From IMG/VR virus record IMGVR_UViG_3300021959_004502, positions 1 through 39,530 of that record: DNA of 39,530 bases. One strand, 5' to 3'. The stretch comes from a virus. The notes beneath the pieces were generated by a model that was given only the letters and a program-made list of their open reading frames with translations, ran no database searches and was not told the origin of the DNA. Below, piece by piece: positions 21,480 through 30,139 of this stretch. The position numbers and the translations under genes are program-made. Numbering within the stretch: the stretch's first letter is position 1; each line of letters opens with the position of its first letter.

Positions 21480-22644
21480 TGGTATGCTTTCTATAATCAA
21501 CACCGTTGCGTAACCATTGCTCACCATTACCTTCCATGATGTCAATACATCTATCAATGGTACCATTAGTCCAGTCACTGATCTTGCCCATGTTTTTGTG
21601 TGGCTGTTCTAATAAAGGTTTTAATTTAGCTATTGCGTCATCTAAACTCCATGGTATATATAATCTTTCTGGATCGTTACTAAATGTTTCGGGAAAACTA
21701 CGATAAGCAGGATATAATACATTACTGCCTAAGGTATCGCCTTCGCTGACTGTGTTAGAAACCCAATCCTGTAATGCACAATTAAACAATACTCTAGTAT
21801 CATTTAATAGATCATAGTATTCGTTCTTTTCTAAGTCTTCGTGTATTACTAACTTACCTTCTCGTTGAAGTTTTCTAGTACGTTCCATGTAACTGTCATT
21901 GTTTGATTTAATTTTACTGCCTGAATATAAACAGAACTCTACTGATGGTAATGTAGGATCACTGTGCCAGCGTTCAATTAAATCCATAAAGAAGTCTGGT
22001 TGTTTTTCTTGATCCCATCTAGCCGCAAAGCCTACACGCATTGTACGTTTGTCAAATGGTCTTAGTGGACCTACAATACGTTCACGCACTTCTTCTTTAC
22101 CAAACGCTAGTCCAGATATATTGTATATAGGTGCTGTCCACCCTGCAATCTGCATATGAGCAATCATTTCTTCATTGGTGGCTAACACTGTGGCAAACTC
22201 ATTTACCATTTGTTCATACAATCCCATCCACTTGCCCATACCCCATACGTGTACAAAGTCATCTGGATCAATAGTTTGTGCTAGACAACGTACATAAATT
22301 TTAGGTCTTAGTTCTTTTGGAATTTGATCCATAATGTATGGCAAACTTTCAATGCCAGGTTGAAACATGTCTTCAAAATATACAGCATCTTCTGCTGTTA
22401 CTTCACCGGCCTTCATAAGTTTAACAAGATTCATTAGTTGACTCATACCAAAGTAACTGCGTCCATGTGCGTCTAACACTTGTCCTGTTACAATAGCTTG
22501 ATCATTACTTAATGTTTCACCAGGAACAATGTGATAATCAATACCACGCTTTTTAAACACACGCTCATTCCAGTCTTGTAATTGTAATGTATATCTTGCC
22601 TTATAAGGCTCTAAGCCCATATACCAAAGTTTGCGGATTGCCAT
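21463..22644 (-). CDS. Glycosyltransferase, GT-B fold
   Basis: A 393-residue protein with a two-lobe GT-B layout. The second lobe opens TMRVGFAARWDQEKQPDFFMDLIERW, a typical start for GT4-like nucleotide-sugar transferases, followed by FCLYSGSK, a helix and LFNCALQDWVSNTVSEGDTLG, where the E-x(n) donor-binding glutamate would sit. The N-terminal lobe begins RKLWYMGLEPYKARYTLQLQ. Partner to the GalE-like gene that overlaps its end. Acceptor unknown: phage DNA, virion or host surface are all possible. Confidence 0.72.
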   Translation of the reverse strand: MAIRKLWYMGLEPYKARYTLQLQDWNERVFKKRGIDYHIVPGETLSNDQAIVTGQVLDAHGRSYFGMSQLMNLVKLMKAGEVTAEDAVYFEDMFQPGIESLPYIMDQIPKELRPKIYVRCLAQTIDPDDFVHVWGMGKWMGLYEQMVNEFATVLATNEEMIAHMQIAGWTAPIYNISGLAFGKEEVRERIVGPLRPFDKRTMRVGFAARWDQEKQPDFFMDLIERWHSDPTLPSVEFCLYSGSKIKSNNDSYMERTRKLQREGKLVIHEDLEKNEYYDLLNDTRVLFNCALQDWVSNTVSEGDTLGSNVLYPAYRSFPETFSNDPERLYIPWSLDDAIAKLKPLLEQPHKNMGKISDWTNGTIDRCIDIMEGNGEQWLRNGVDYRKHTSESKY

Positions 22645-22811
22645 TAGGATGCTACCTTTTTCTGTAGTTTTTCAATCTTATCTTTAATTGCCAGTTTTTC
22701 TTGCTTCATTTTACTTAAACTTGCGTCATCTAAATAATAAGTATACGCTTCTTTTATTTTTAAGTCAAGATCCTTATGTCTTGCTATTAATTGATCTAAA
22801 TCTTTTGACAT
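22644..22811 (-). CDS. DUF465 (YdcH-like) small protein
   Basis: Fifty-five codons from ATG 22811 to TAA 22644. The peptide follows the DUF465 pattern: a first helix with L-x-x-x-H-K-x-L-D-x-x-I-K-E-A-Y, a D-D-A-S-L turn, then KMKQEKLAIKDKIEKL. The family is widespread in alphaproteobacteria and is of unknown function. The start follows the stop of the DpdA-type gene directly and its stop overlaps the glycosyltransferase ATG. A cellular-type gene captured by a phage is the simplest reading. Confidence 0.8.
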   Translation of the reverse strand: MSKDLDQLIARHKDLDLKIKEAYTYYLDDASLSKMKQEKLAIKDKIEKLQKKVAS

Positions 22812-24374
22812 TTAAGCCTCCTCTACTTCAAGTTTGTCTAAATTAGTTTCATCTAAACCACTGTCATCAATATGATGTTCTTCTGCAGGTGTTTCCTCCT
22901 CAAATAAGTTGTTAAACATTGTACCAGCATTAACAGTTTTTTTGCCTGAAAAGCCTCTTGTTCCTATAATAGTCATCCAAAACTTATCAAACTCGTCAAT
23001 TACTGCTAACGCAGTTTCTCTGTCTGGTGCGGCAAACACAGCTTCTACAATATCTCTAAATGCTACTCTATTAAATTTTTCTTGTATAAGCATAGCTGGA
23101 TATTTGCCACTATCATATTGTCTGTTTGCTTCTTGTACTGCGTTGATGTGCATCCAAACATTATGCCCCATCATTAATGCGTAACTAAAACTATCCCATG
23201 ATGTTTTACCTTCTTTACCGTTTTTATTTAGGTCACCTGGATTGTATATACAAATATCTTTCATTAGTAAGTTGCGACTAATAGGACTATCTGTAAAGTT
23301 TACGTGTATGCCATCTTGTACTACGCCTTGACTAAATTGTCTAGTGTCTGTTGCGTACTTCTTATCATCAGCAGTAGAATCCATTCTGTAACTCCACTTG
23401 GCACGATCTTCTGTAACAACTTCTGTGTATATCTGACCATTAGCAGTTGCTAAGAATGGACTAGCACAATCAAAACTAATTGTAAACTTAGGATTATGAT
23501 ACTTGCGTACTGCACGTTGTATGTCTGTTAACAGTGTAGCCCACTCTAGTTTACTTGTACCCAAGAAGTGCATCCAATCATGCACACCTTCCTGTAATAA
23601 CCCATCGTATATAATATTAACTAAACGTTTAAGCACTAGGTGTATGTCACACATATTCTGACCACCCATAGCCCACCCATCAAAGTGTGTTGTAGGATAT
23701 ACTTTTGGATCACAGTATACTTTCATAATTTGATACCACTGCTCGGCATTGGCATGATTATCACCTTGTAACACATTTAAGAATCTAGCACCACCGTTTT
23801 CTTTACCTTTACGATGTTGCATAAAGTATTCATTATTAAACTTGGTTGCATCAATTGCTTCTTGTAAGGTAGTAATGCCACAGGCTTTACTTGCTTTTTT
23901 ATCATGTATTACCCAGGTAGGAATATCGAGAATCATACCATAGTCAGCAATTGAATCTAACCATGTTAATACCAGTTGACGTTTTTTCTGTGCCTTAGGA
24001 CATCCAGAGTTGGCTTTCCAATCACCTTCCCATAGTCCTTTAGCAATCTGGAATCCACCAGAGTCACCTAACATAAAGGTACCTGGTTCTCTTTTGCGTA
24101 CCATATCTTCCTTAGGTACTTCAACAGACATATCTAGATTAGCATGTCCTGCAGAATACAACGACCATTTATATGTAAACAAACCTTTTTGACTATTAAG
24201 CCAATTCATGTTTTCCATATCAGGTATATTCTTAGGCATACGAGCAGGATCAACATAATTGCCTGCTTCTCTTTGTTTACCTATAAACGTTGAATAAAAT
24301 GAACTTAATGCTGGTAGGAATACAGCATAGTCATTTTGTTTTGCTGTTAAGTCGTCGTGTTCTATTCTATCCAT
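22812..24374 (-). CDS. dpdA: DpdA-type 7-deazaguanine DNA transglycosylase with clamp-binding-like tail
   Basis: A 520-residue protein of the tRNA-guanine transglycosylase superfamily. Motifs in order: GDSGGFQ (D104), FLNVLQG near 199 (TGT QG), GWAMGG near 233 (TGT GxxxGG), HFLGTS near 269, and ISFDCASPF with the nucleophile D302. The zinc site and RNA-specific parts of tRNA enzymes are absent, as in DpdA, which swaps guanine in DNA for a 7-deazaguanine. With FolE, QueD and QueE in the window this is a phage DNA modification system. Near the C-terminus, FNNLFE at 487-492 repeats the peptide ending the phage polymerase, so it may bind the clamp encoded next door. Confidence 0.88.
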   Translation of the reverse strand: MDRIEHDDLTAKQNDYAVFLPALSSFYSTFIGKQREAGNYVDPARMPKNIPDMENMNWLNSQKGLFTYKWSLYSAGHANLDMSVEVPKEDMVRKREPGTFMLGDSGGFQIAKGLWEGDWKANSGCPKAQKKRQLVLTWLDSIADYGMILDIPTWVIHDKKASKACGITTLQEAIDATKFNNEYFMQHRKGKENGGARFLNVLQGDNHANAEQWYQIMKVYCDPKVYPTTHFDGWAMGGQNMCDIHLVLKRLVNIIYDGLLQEGVHDWMHFLGTSKLEWATLLTDIQRAVRKYHNPKFTISFDCASPFLATANGQIYTEVVTEDRAKWSYRMDSTADDKKYATDTRQFSQGVVQDGIHVNFTDSPISRNLLMKDICIYNPGDLNKNGKEGKTSWDSFSYALMMGHNVWMHINAVQEANRQYDSGKYPAMLIQEKFNRVAFRDIVEAVFAAPDRETALAVIDEFDKFWMTIIGTRGFSGKKTVNAGTMFNNLFEEETPAEEHHIDDSGLDETNLDKLEVEEA

Positions 24375-25108
24375 TATTTACTGTGTGCTGGTAAGATGTA
24401 ATTGTAAACTGCAATACCTGAGTCAACAGTAATTTCTGCGGCACCCTCATCTGACATTTTAATAGTTTTATCACCTGTTAGATCTAAGATACTAATAAAC
24501 TGTTTAACTGGCCAAGCCCATGCTCTTGCTAATCCTGTACCACCTACGCTAGGTTGAAATACAAAGTTACCTGCGTGTGTAGAATGATCACCAAAGAATA
24601 ACATCAAGTCACCGTTTTCTGTACGAGCAGTAAACGTTGCTTCTTCACCGTTTGCCTGTGCTTGGAACTTTAATCTTTGTACACCTGCCAGTGTTGGCTC
24701 AAAGTCTACATTCCAATTAGCGCCTTTAAACTTAACTGTTTTAAGTTTTTCAGCAATAATTTCTGATGTCATAAATCTGTAATCGTTTTTAAAGTCACCT
24801 GCTTGATTTTCAAAGTGTAAGCCTACTGGCACAGATTCACCGTTACGGTCTTGACGTTGTACTCCAATTTGTGCATTGTCCTTATACTCTGGAATGCCTA
24901 ATAGAATTTTAAGTTTTGATAAGTTAGGCATACCAAATGTGCCTTTAAACTCTGCTACTGGTTGTTTGAACTTAGCTGTAACAACCACTGAACGGTCTTC
25001 TGCTAGTCCATCTATCGTTGTTTCAGTATCTGTACCTGTAATCTTAACTAGCTCAATAAAGCCAAGATCAAAGGTATGTTCAACCAAATCTAATAAGTGA
25101 TCTCTCAT
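24374..25108 (-). CDS. gp45: DNA polymerase sliding clamp (gp45-like)
   Basis: A 244-residue protein resembling T4 gp45 (228 residues) in length and layout: two repeats of strand-rich PCNA-like structure, an early FIELVKITG strand, a central FMTSEIIAEKL helix region, LMLFFGDHSTHAG, and the final VYNYILPA strand. Three copies form the ring that tethers the polymerase and other factors to DNA, and in T4 also activates late transcription with gp33 and gp55. The downstream dpdA gene overlaps its stop as TAATG. AAGGA precedes the ATG. Confidence 0.85.
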   Translation of the reverse strand: MRDHLLDLVEHTFDLGFIELVKITGTDTETTIDGLAEDRSVVVTAKFKQPVAEFKGTFGMPNLSKLKILLGIPEYKDNAQIGVQRQDRNGESVPVGLHFENQAGDFKNDYRFMTSEIIAEKLKTVKFKGANWNVDFEPTLAGVQRLKFQAQANGEEATFTARTENGDLMLFFGDHSTHAGNFVFQPSVGGTGLARAWAWPVKQFISILDLTGDKTIKMSDEGAAEITVDSGIAVYNYILPAHSK

Positions 25109-25137
25109 ACGTTTTCCTTTACATTAATGTTATAATA

Positions 25138-25166
25138 ATTATACATGATATTTAGACAGCATACAA
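25138..25166 (-). promoter_or_regulatory. Possible promoter upstream of the clamp gene
   Basis: In the 84-base gap before the clamp gene, the minus strand has a perfect -10 TATAAT (25143-25138), and 17 bases upstream TTGTAT, a poor -35 (three of six). A 10-base palindrome ACATTAATGT (25121-25130) sits between promoter and gene. A T4-style middle promoter using an activator such as MotA would also explain a good -10 with a bad -35, but I see no MotA box. Confidence 0.4.
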
Positions 25167-25192
25167 CCTTATCTAAAATTATTTTACCAAAC

Positions 25193-26119
25193 CTACTTTT
25201 GATGTATTGAAGCAAGAGTTTGTCCTCCTTTAATACTTTCTAGTTTGCCAGGCTTCTCAACTTCAAACCAGGCCATACCATATGTTTCTCTAAAGTGTTT
25301 TAACACTGTAAATCCTGTATTTTCTAAATAGTGTTTGACTAATCTACCAGGTGTATAATATTTCCATCCACTTTCTACCAAACTAATGTTGTGAGGTAAG
25401 TCACAGTCGTTGAATGTAAATATCATTGAACCTCCAGGTTTGAGCAATTCAAAACATTCTTTAAGAGTTTGCTGTATTTTACTAATTGGCATGTTGTCAA
25501 AAAAGTTATAGGCTAAAATAAAACCAAACTGTTGTTGTGGTAATCGACTAAACATTAGTTGATCCTGTGTGTCCTTAGGAAATACATAACTTCTTAGTCT
25601 ACCACGATACTGCGGATTAAACTGTTCTCTTACAGGTCTAATTAAAACATCACTATAGTCTATTAGGTATAACGGATCTAAACTAACCATAGTATGTGTT
25701 AAGTTACCGTAACTAGGACATATTTGTAATCCAGCGTGATCCCAACTAGCATAACGATCAATTCTGGTTTCTAAATACTCTTTAGTATCCTGTTGTATTT
25801 CTAATTGTCTTTGTTGTTTTTCTTTAAGACTTTCATTTAAAAAATATAATTTATAGCGTTCTTCGCTGTCTGACAAATAACTCTTTTCTTCGTCGTGTAT
25901 CCGTTGTGTAAGTTTATGATCATAGTCCAAATGATCTGCTTTAAACTTATCTAGGTTACGCATTATTTCATTACGATGATCAGTAAACAGTGTAAGGTAT
26001 TCTGGATCCTCAATTTCGGCCTGTAGGAGATCAAATATCTGTGTGTTCATTGAATTGAACGTGTTGATATCGTGCTTTCTAAGTTTATCTCTATAGGCTA
26101 CTAGTTCACTAAGTTTCAT
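25193..26119 (-). CDS. Methyltransferase-like protein with N-terminal coiled coil
   Basis: A 308-residue protein. Residues about 1-140 are charged helices (HLDYDHKLTQRIHDEEK, YFLNESLKEKQQRQLEIQQD), probably a coiled coil. The rest looks like a class I methyltransferase: YLIDYSD, FGFILAYNFFDNMP, CFELLKPGGSMIFTFND and the terminal MAWFEVEKPG strand. The canonical glycine loop is degenerate (ICPSYGNLTHTM), so SAM binding is uncertain. It lies between polymerase and clamp genes, translationally coupled to the polymerase stop. Confidence 0.6.
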   Translation of the reverse strand: MKLSELVAYRDKLRKHDINTFNSMNTQIFDLLQAEIEDPEYLTLFTDHRNEIMRNLDKFKADHLDYDHKLTQRIHDEEKSYLSDSEERYKLYFLNESLKEKQQRQLEIQQDTKEYLETRIDRYASWDHAGLQICPSYGNLTHTMVSLDPLYLIDYSDVLIRPVREQFNPQYRGRLRSYVFPKDTQDQLMFSRLPQQQFGFILAYNFFDNMPISKIQQTLKECFELLKPGGSMIFTFNDCDLPHNISLVESGWKYYTPGRLVKHYLENTGFTVLKHFRETYGMAWFEVEKPGKLESIKGGQTLASIHQK

Positions 26120-28776
26120 TAGAATTCAAATAAGTTGTTAAATGTATTAGCCGTTTGTGTTGCGGCCGCCAAGTTCCAATCTAGCACACCAAGTAAGTTT
26201 TCTACTTTTTGATCAACTACTGTGGCTTCCATTTCACTATCATCAAACGGCAGATCTTTAAACCAGTCTGGCAAATGTGTTTCGTCTGTAGGGTAAGCAA
26301 TACTTGTCCAACCCATTGGATTTGCTTTTAGTTTACACACAATAACTTTCATACCATCAATGACTGCTATTGAATATTTGTCACTATTCATTCTACGCAT
26401 TGTATTCCAGTTCATACCTGCTCTAACGTGTCCGGGCATGTTTGCTTTACCTAAGCGTTGTTCTTCTTTGGAGTATTTTGTTAAGTTGTTGACACGTTTA
26501 GGTGAACCTTTTTCCCAACCAGGACGTTCTTTAAATGCGTGTTTAAATTGTAGTACCTTCTCAGTAATTTCTGCTTTACCTGCACCCGTTAGTACATCGT
26601 GCAATACATCACTTAAGAAGTCCTGTATAACTTTTGGGGTATCACTGCGTTTAAGATCTAAGCCCATGGCTTTAATTTTACCTGCTTTACCTTCAACGTC
26701 TAGTCTGTGTCCTTCTAGGTCGTAGATCATAACAGCATAACGTTTCTTAGTAATAAACAATCCTTTAAACGCAACCACTTCACGACCACCTCGAATAATT
26801 GATCCTCGTTCAGTTGGACAATGGAAAGCACGATACATAAAGTCAGGGAATGATGCGTTTACACTTTCAGCAATACGGTCATACAACTGTACAGCAATAT
26901 CTTTGTTCCATTCCATACGACCTGCTTCTACATCATCTTTGATAATAGGCCAAGCACTAAAGTAACAGGAATCAGTATCACCATATATAATTGCTTTACC
27001 TACGTGATCATATTCGCCAGCAATCAATTCATTGATGTGTGCATCCATGTGTTTAGCAATAGCACGACCCGTAAGTGTAGTTGACTGTCCTATACGTTTA
27101 TCAAAGAATCTACAACCAGGATTAAGAATAGCACCGTATAATGAGTTCAAGTTAATCTTTTTAACTAACTGTCGCTTGTCCCAGAATGCTCGTTCTTTTG
27201 GGTCTTTACACTCACGCATTTTAGCCTGTAGCTCTTTACGTTCTGCATACCAACGTTTAAGTAACCCAGGAACAACTGCTTCTACTTCGTTAGTAAAAAT
27301 AGTACCGTTAGCAGTTAGCATCCAGGGCCTATTGCTGTCAAATATCATAGTCCATACATCAGCCGCGGAATGTATACTTTCTTCACCAGTGTTCCAATCA
27401 ATAGTAATTTCAGTACCAATTTCTTTGGCCATTACTGCTTCATACTCTAGACTACCAAACAAGTTTTCCCAACTCATTGCAAATGAATTACCTTTTGCCT
27501 GCTTTTCTTTGATATAACGATCAGTCATTACAGGACGTAGTTGTCCTACAATAGTTTCGTTACCCATATTCAAAGCACGAATTGCTGATGGATACAGTGA
27601 GTTAATATCAACTGATCCAATATAGTCATGTAGGCCTTTACGTGGGTATGCCACATAAGCACCTGCGGCTTGTGTATCTTCGTCTGTTAGTCGTTCACGT
27701 CTATTAGGAACAACAAGTCCACGCTCGTGTGCTTCGTTAATAATTGCTTGTTCAGTAACAGCTACAGCACCCATTGTTGTTTGTAGTAGCACTGTGTTTG
27801 CGTGTGCTAGTTCATTGGCCAGATCTAAAAACTTGAGTTTATCATCTAGTTTCTTAAGCAACATTGTATCCTGTCTGTTGTACTCAATAAACGTTTCAAA
27901 GTCATTGTTGTATAGTTGGTCTAGTGTACCTTCATAAGGTGTTTTACGCTCTTGTAGTTCATGTTCACCAATGGCATCCAAACTATATGAATGTCTTTCT
28001 TCATAGGTATACTTACGATACAGTTGCATATAGTCCATGTGTACACGACCAATAATATCAAATGTAATATTCTCTGCACCAAAGCGTTCAAATGTACGCT
28101 TCTTAGGCAGTTGATCCCACAAACAGAACCTACGTGTGTCGTCTTTACTAAGCACTCTAGTAACACGATTAACAGTGTAGGGTATATCATAGCCCTCTGA
28201 GTTCCAACCACTCAGTATATCAGCATCTTCTATTAACCCTAAGAATGTTTCTAATAGATCTTCTTCACGATCAAACATAAATGTATCTTCAAACTTATCT
28301 ATTGTAGCTTGTGCTTGTTCACGTGGCATCCTAGGTGGAGGAAGAACTAAAGTGATCATTTTTTCTAGCCATGTACAATACACAGATATTGCTGTGATAG
28401 GATTAAATGGATCAGCAGGACTTGAATATCCTCGATCAGGATCAAAGTCAACCTCAATATCAAAAAACGCTACATTAAGTTCTGGTGCATCTACATTCAT
28501 GTAGTTTGAACTTAGACAACGAAACACAGGATTAATGTCGCTTTCATACAGTGTTTTATCGCTGTTAATACGTTGTTCTTTATGAAACTCTTTTGAGTTG
28601 TGTGTTTTAAATCTAGTTACAGGTTCGTTGTAAATAGATCTGTGTTTACCTTTAGGATCAGCATAATAAAACACATATTCTGCAGGATAAGTCTGGAACT
28701 CTCGTTGACCATTCTTACGTTCTACAACGTGAATCTTATCTGCTTGTCTATCAAAATATGCGTCTATATAACTCAT
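26119..28776 (-). CDS. gp43: Family B DNA polymerase (gp43-like)
   Basis: An 885-residue replicative polymerase. The 3'-5' exonuclease has FFDIEVD (D106, E108), NSEGYDIPY (D197) and YNRQD (Y299, D303). The polymerase domain has VDINSLYPS (D390), KKINLNSLYG (around 540-548) and YGDTDS (598-603). The C-terminus ends NTFNNLFEF, in the place where T4 gp43 carries its clamp-binding peptide. Length agrees with T4 gp43 (898). The gene overlaps neighbours on both sides and forms a replication block with the clamp. No intein or split is seen. Confidence 0.95.
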   Translation of the reverse strand: MSYIDAYFDRQADKIHVVERKNGQREFQTYPAEYVFYYADPKGKHRSIYNEPVTRFKTHNSKEFHKEQRINSDKTLYESDINPVFRCLSSNYMNVDAPELNVAFFDIEVDFDPDRGYSSPADPFNPITAISVYCTWLEKMITLVLPPPRMPREQAQATIDKFEDTFMFDREEDLLETFLGLIEDADILSGWNSEGYDIPYTVNRVTRVLSKDDTRRFCLWDQLPKKRTFERFGAENITFDIIGRVHMDYMQLYRKYTYEERHSYSLDAIGEHELQERKTPYEGTLDQLYNNDFETFIEYNRQDTMLLKKLDDKLKFLDLANELAHANTVLLQTTMGAVAVTEQAIINEAHERGLVVPNRRERLTDEDTQAAGAYVAYPRKGLHDYIGSVDINSLYPSAIRALNMGNETIVGQLRPVMTDRYIKEKQAKGNSFAMSWENLFGSLEYEAVMAKEIGTEITIDWNTGEESIHSAADVWTMIFDSNRPWMLTANGTIFTNEVEAVVPGLLKRWYAERKELQAKMRECKDPKERAFWDKRQLVKKINLNSLYGAILNPGCRFFDKRIGQSTTLTGRAIAKHMDAHINELIAGEYDHVGKAIIYGDTDSCYFSAWPIIKDDVEAGRMEWNKDIAVQLYDRIAESVNASFPDFMYRAFHCPTERGSIIRGGREVVAFKGLFITKKRYAVMIYDLEGHRLDVEGKAGKIKAMGLDLKRSDTPKVIQDFLSDVLHDVLTGAGKAEITEKVLQFKHAFKERPGWEKGSPKRVNNLTKYSKEEQRLGKANMPGHVRAGMNWNTMRRMNSDKYSIAVIDGMKVIVCKLKANPMGWTSIAYPTDETHLPDWFKDLPFDDSEMEATVVDQKVENLLGVLDWNLAAATQTANTFNNLFEF

Positions 28777-29450
28777 TTAATCCTTTGCTTAGTTTGTAGT
28801 GTAATACACTGTTTTTCTTTAACACCTAATTTTTGAAAATCGTTACTAGAATGAAACAATTTTAAATCAAATGCAACCAAATCTCCTTCGTTCCAAATAA
28901 ATTCATCGTGTACTGATATATATGGTCTTTCTTGTGGCCAACAATGACTAAAATCTTTTTTAAAGTCATCCTCGGACATTTGTTCTGATTCAGGCAACGG
29001 TGCATTATCTTTTTTATAATCAACAAAATGTAAATACTTTCCTTGTTGGTTTAATATCATAGTTTTGCTATTACTAGAATATAATGGTATTATTATAATA
29101 TAGTATGGTTCCTCATCTTCAAGGCAAGGAACTTTATCATTGTTTAAAACATGATTGTAATCACAATGTATTTCATAAGGTAAAAAACTTTTTAATCTAA
29201 AACTTATGCCTGGTATTAATTTGTCTGCTATATCCTTGGGCAATTTTGATTTGATTAGTTCTTCCAGGTTGCCTAATTGATCTAAATAAAAATATTTTCT
29301 TGTTGAGAGAACTTTGCCTGCTGTTGGGCCTTCAAAATTGTGTACGTACGATACTTCATGTTCGTCAGGAATAGAGTTAACCAGATTCCTTAACTGCTCT
29401 AGTTCTTCAGTACTAAACGCTTTTTCAATTTTTATTGTAGGTAATATCAT
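28773..29450 (-). CDS. Putative 2OG-Fe(II) oxygenase
   Basis: A 225-residue protein with a possible facial triad H95-C-D97 in IHCDYNH and H199 in DLKLFHSSN, and beta strands between them (YYIIIIPLYSS, KTMILNQQGKYL). These match 2-oxoglutarate/Fe(II) oxygenases of marine phages that hydroxylate proteins, nucleobases or small molecules. ATGA overlaps connect it to the sulfotransferase-like gene upstream and the polymerase downstream. Substrate unknown. Confidence 0.6.
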   Translation of the reverse strand: MILPTIKIEKAFSTEELEQLRNLVNSIPDEHEVSYVHNFEGPTAGKVLSTRKYFYLDQLGNLEELIKSKLPKDIADKLIPGISFRLKSFLPYEIHCDYNHVLNNDKVPCLEDEEPYYIIIIPLYSSNSKTMILNQQGKYLHFVDYKKDNAPLPESEQMSEDDFKKDFSHCWPQERPYISVHDEFIWNEGDLVAFDLKLFHSSNDFQKLGVKEKQCITLQTKQRIK

Positions 29451-30139
29451 TTATTGTCTTTAATATAGTATTGTACACTATTATATAGGTCAATGTCAAC
29501 TTTATAATAGTCTTTTAATCGTTGCTCTGCAGACTGTTGTCCTTTACGAAAATCTTGGTAAACACTAGATGATGTTGCTTCTTTTAATTGCGTTTTAAAA
29601 TCTTCTTTAAATCCACCCTTTGCTTCATATTGTTTATTCGTTGGTACTTTTTCCGGGTTAAGTCCTAGTTCATGTTCAACGTAGTGAGTAAAGTTGTTAA
29701 TTAGCTGGTCGTCAACACGAAAAAATACGCAATTATCAGTATCGATATTTTCTAAGAACATTACTTGTTCTTCTGTGTGTGAATCAAATGCTACTCGTTC
29801 TAATATTACACTTATTAGCTGATCTGTAAATTCAATGTTATTAGGCTGAAATACACGATATCTGTCTATCCATTCAGCCATACCAGCATACCATCTATCT
29901 ATAGGCTCTCTAAGAAATACTATAGGCTGATATCCTTGTTCTAGTAGTTGCTTTTGGTGATAGTTTGACTCTTTAAACCCTGACCCAAGTGCCCATAACT
30001 TGCCCCAATTGGTAGCATTTTTAGGAATGTTTATATAGAATTTTTTGATGTCATGATTAGCAAAGCATGTGCCATACTCATGTCCTCTTGGGTAATGCCT
30101 GTCCCAATATTTTTGCCATGTGTTTTCTATTCTAGTCAT
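29447..30139 (-). CDS. Sulfotransferase-like protein A
   Basis: A 230-residue protein. FYINIPKNATNWGK (K40) resembles the 5'-phosphosulfate loop of sulfotransferases of the carbohydrate type, which read IxIPKxAxTS, and IVFLREPIDRWYAG is the 3'-phosphate-binding REPxxR segment. The transferred group would come from PAPS. It shares the loops and the C-terminal VQYYIK ending with the neighbouring gene, so they are tandem paralogues. Acceptor unknown, probably a glycan. The stop is in an ATGA overlap. Confidence 0.68.
   Translation of the reverse strand: MTRIENTWQKYWDRHYPRGHEYGTCFANHDIKKFYINIPKNATNWGKLWALGSGFKESNYHQKQLLEQGYQPIVFLREPIDRWYAGMAEWIDRYRVFQPNNIEFTDQLISVILERVAFDSHTEEQVMFLENIDTDNCVFFRVDDQLINNFTHYVEHELGLNPEKVPTNKQYEAKGGFKEDFKTQLKEATSSSVYQDFRKGQQSAEQRLKDYYKVDIDLYNSVQYYIKDNK

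Noticed and set aside
22812-24374. Ordinary tRNA-guanine transglycosylase
   Set aside because: The size (520), lack of the zinc cysteine motif and the FDCASPF variant of the nucleophile region fit DpdA better than bacterial Tgt.
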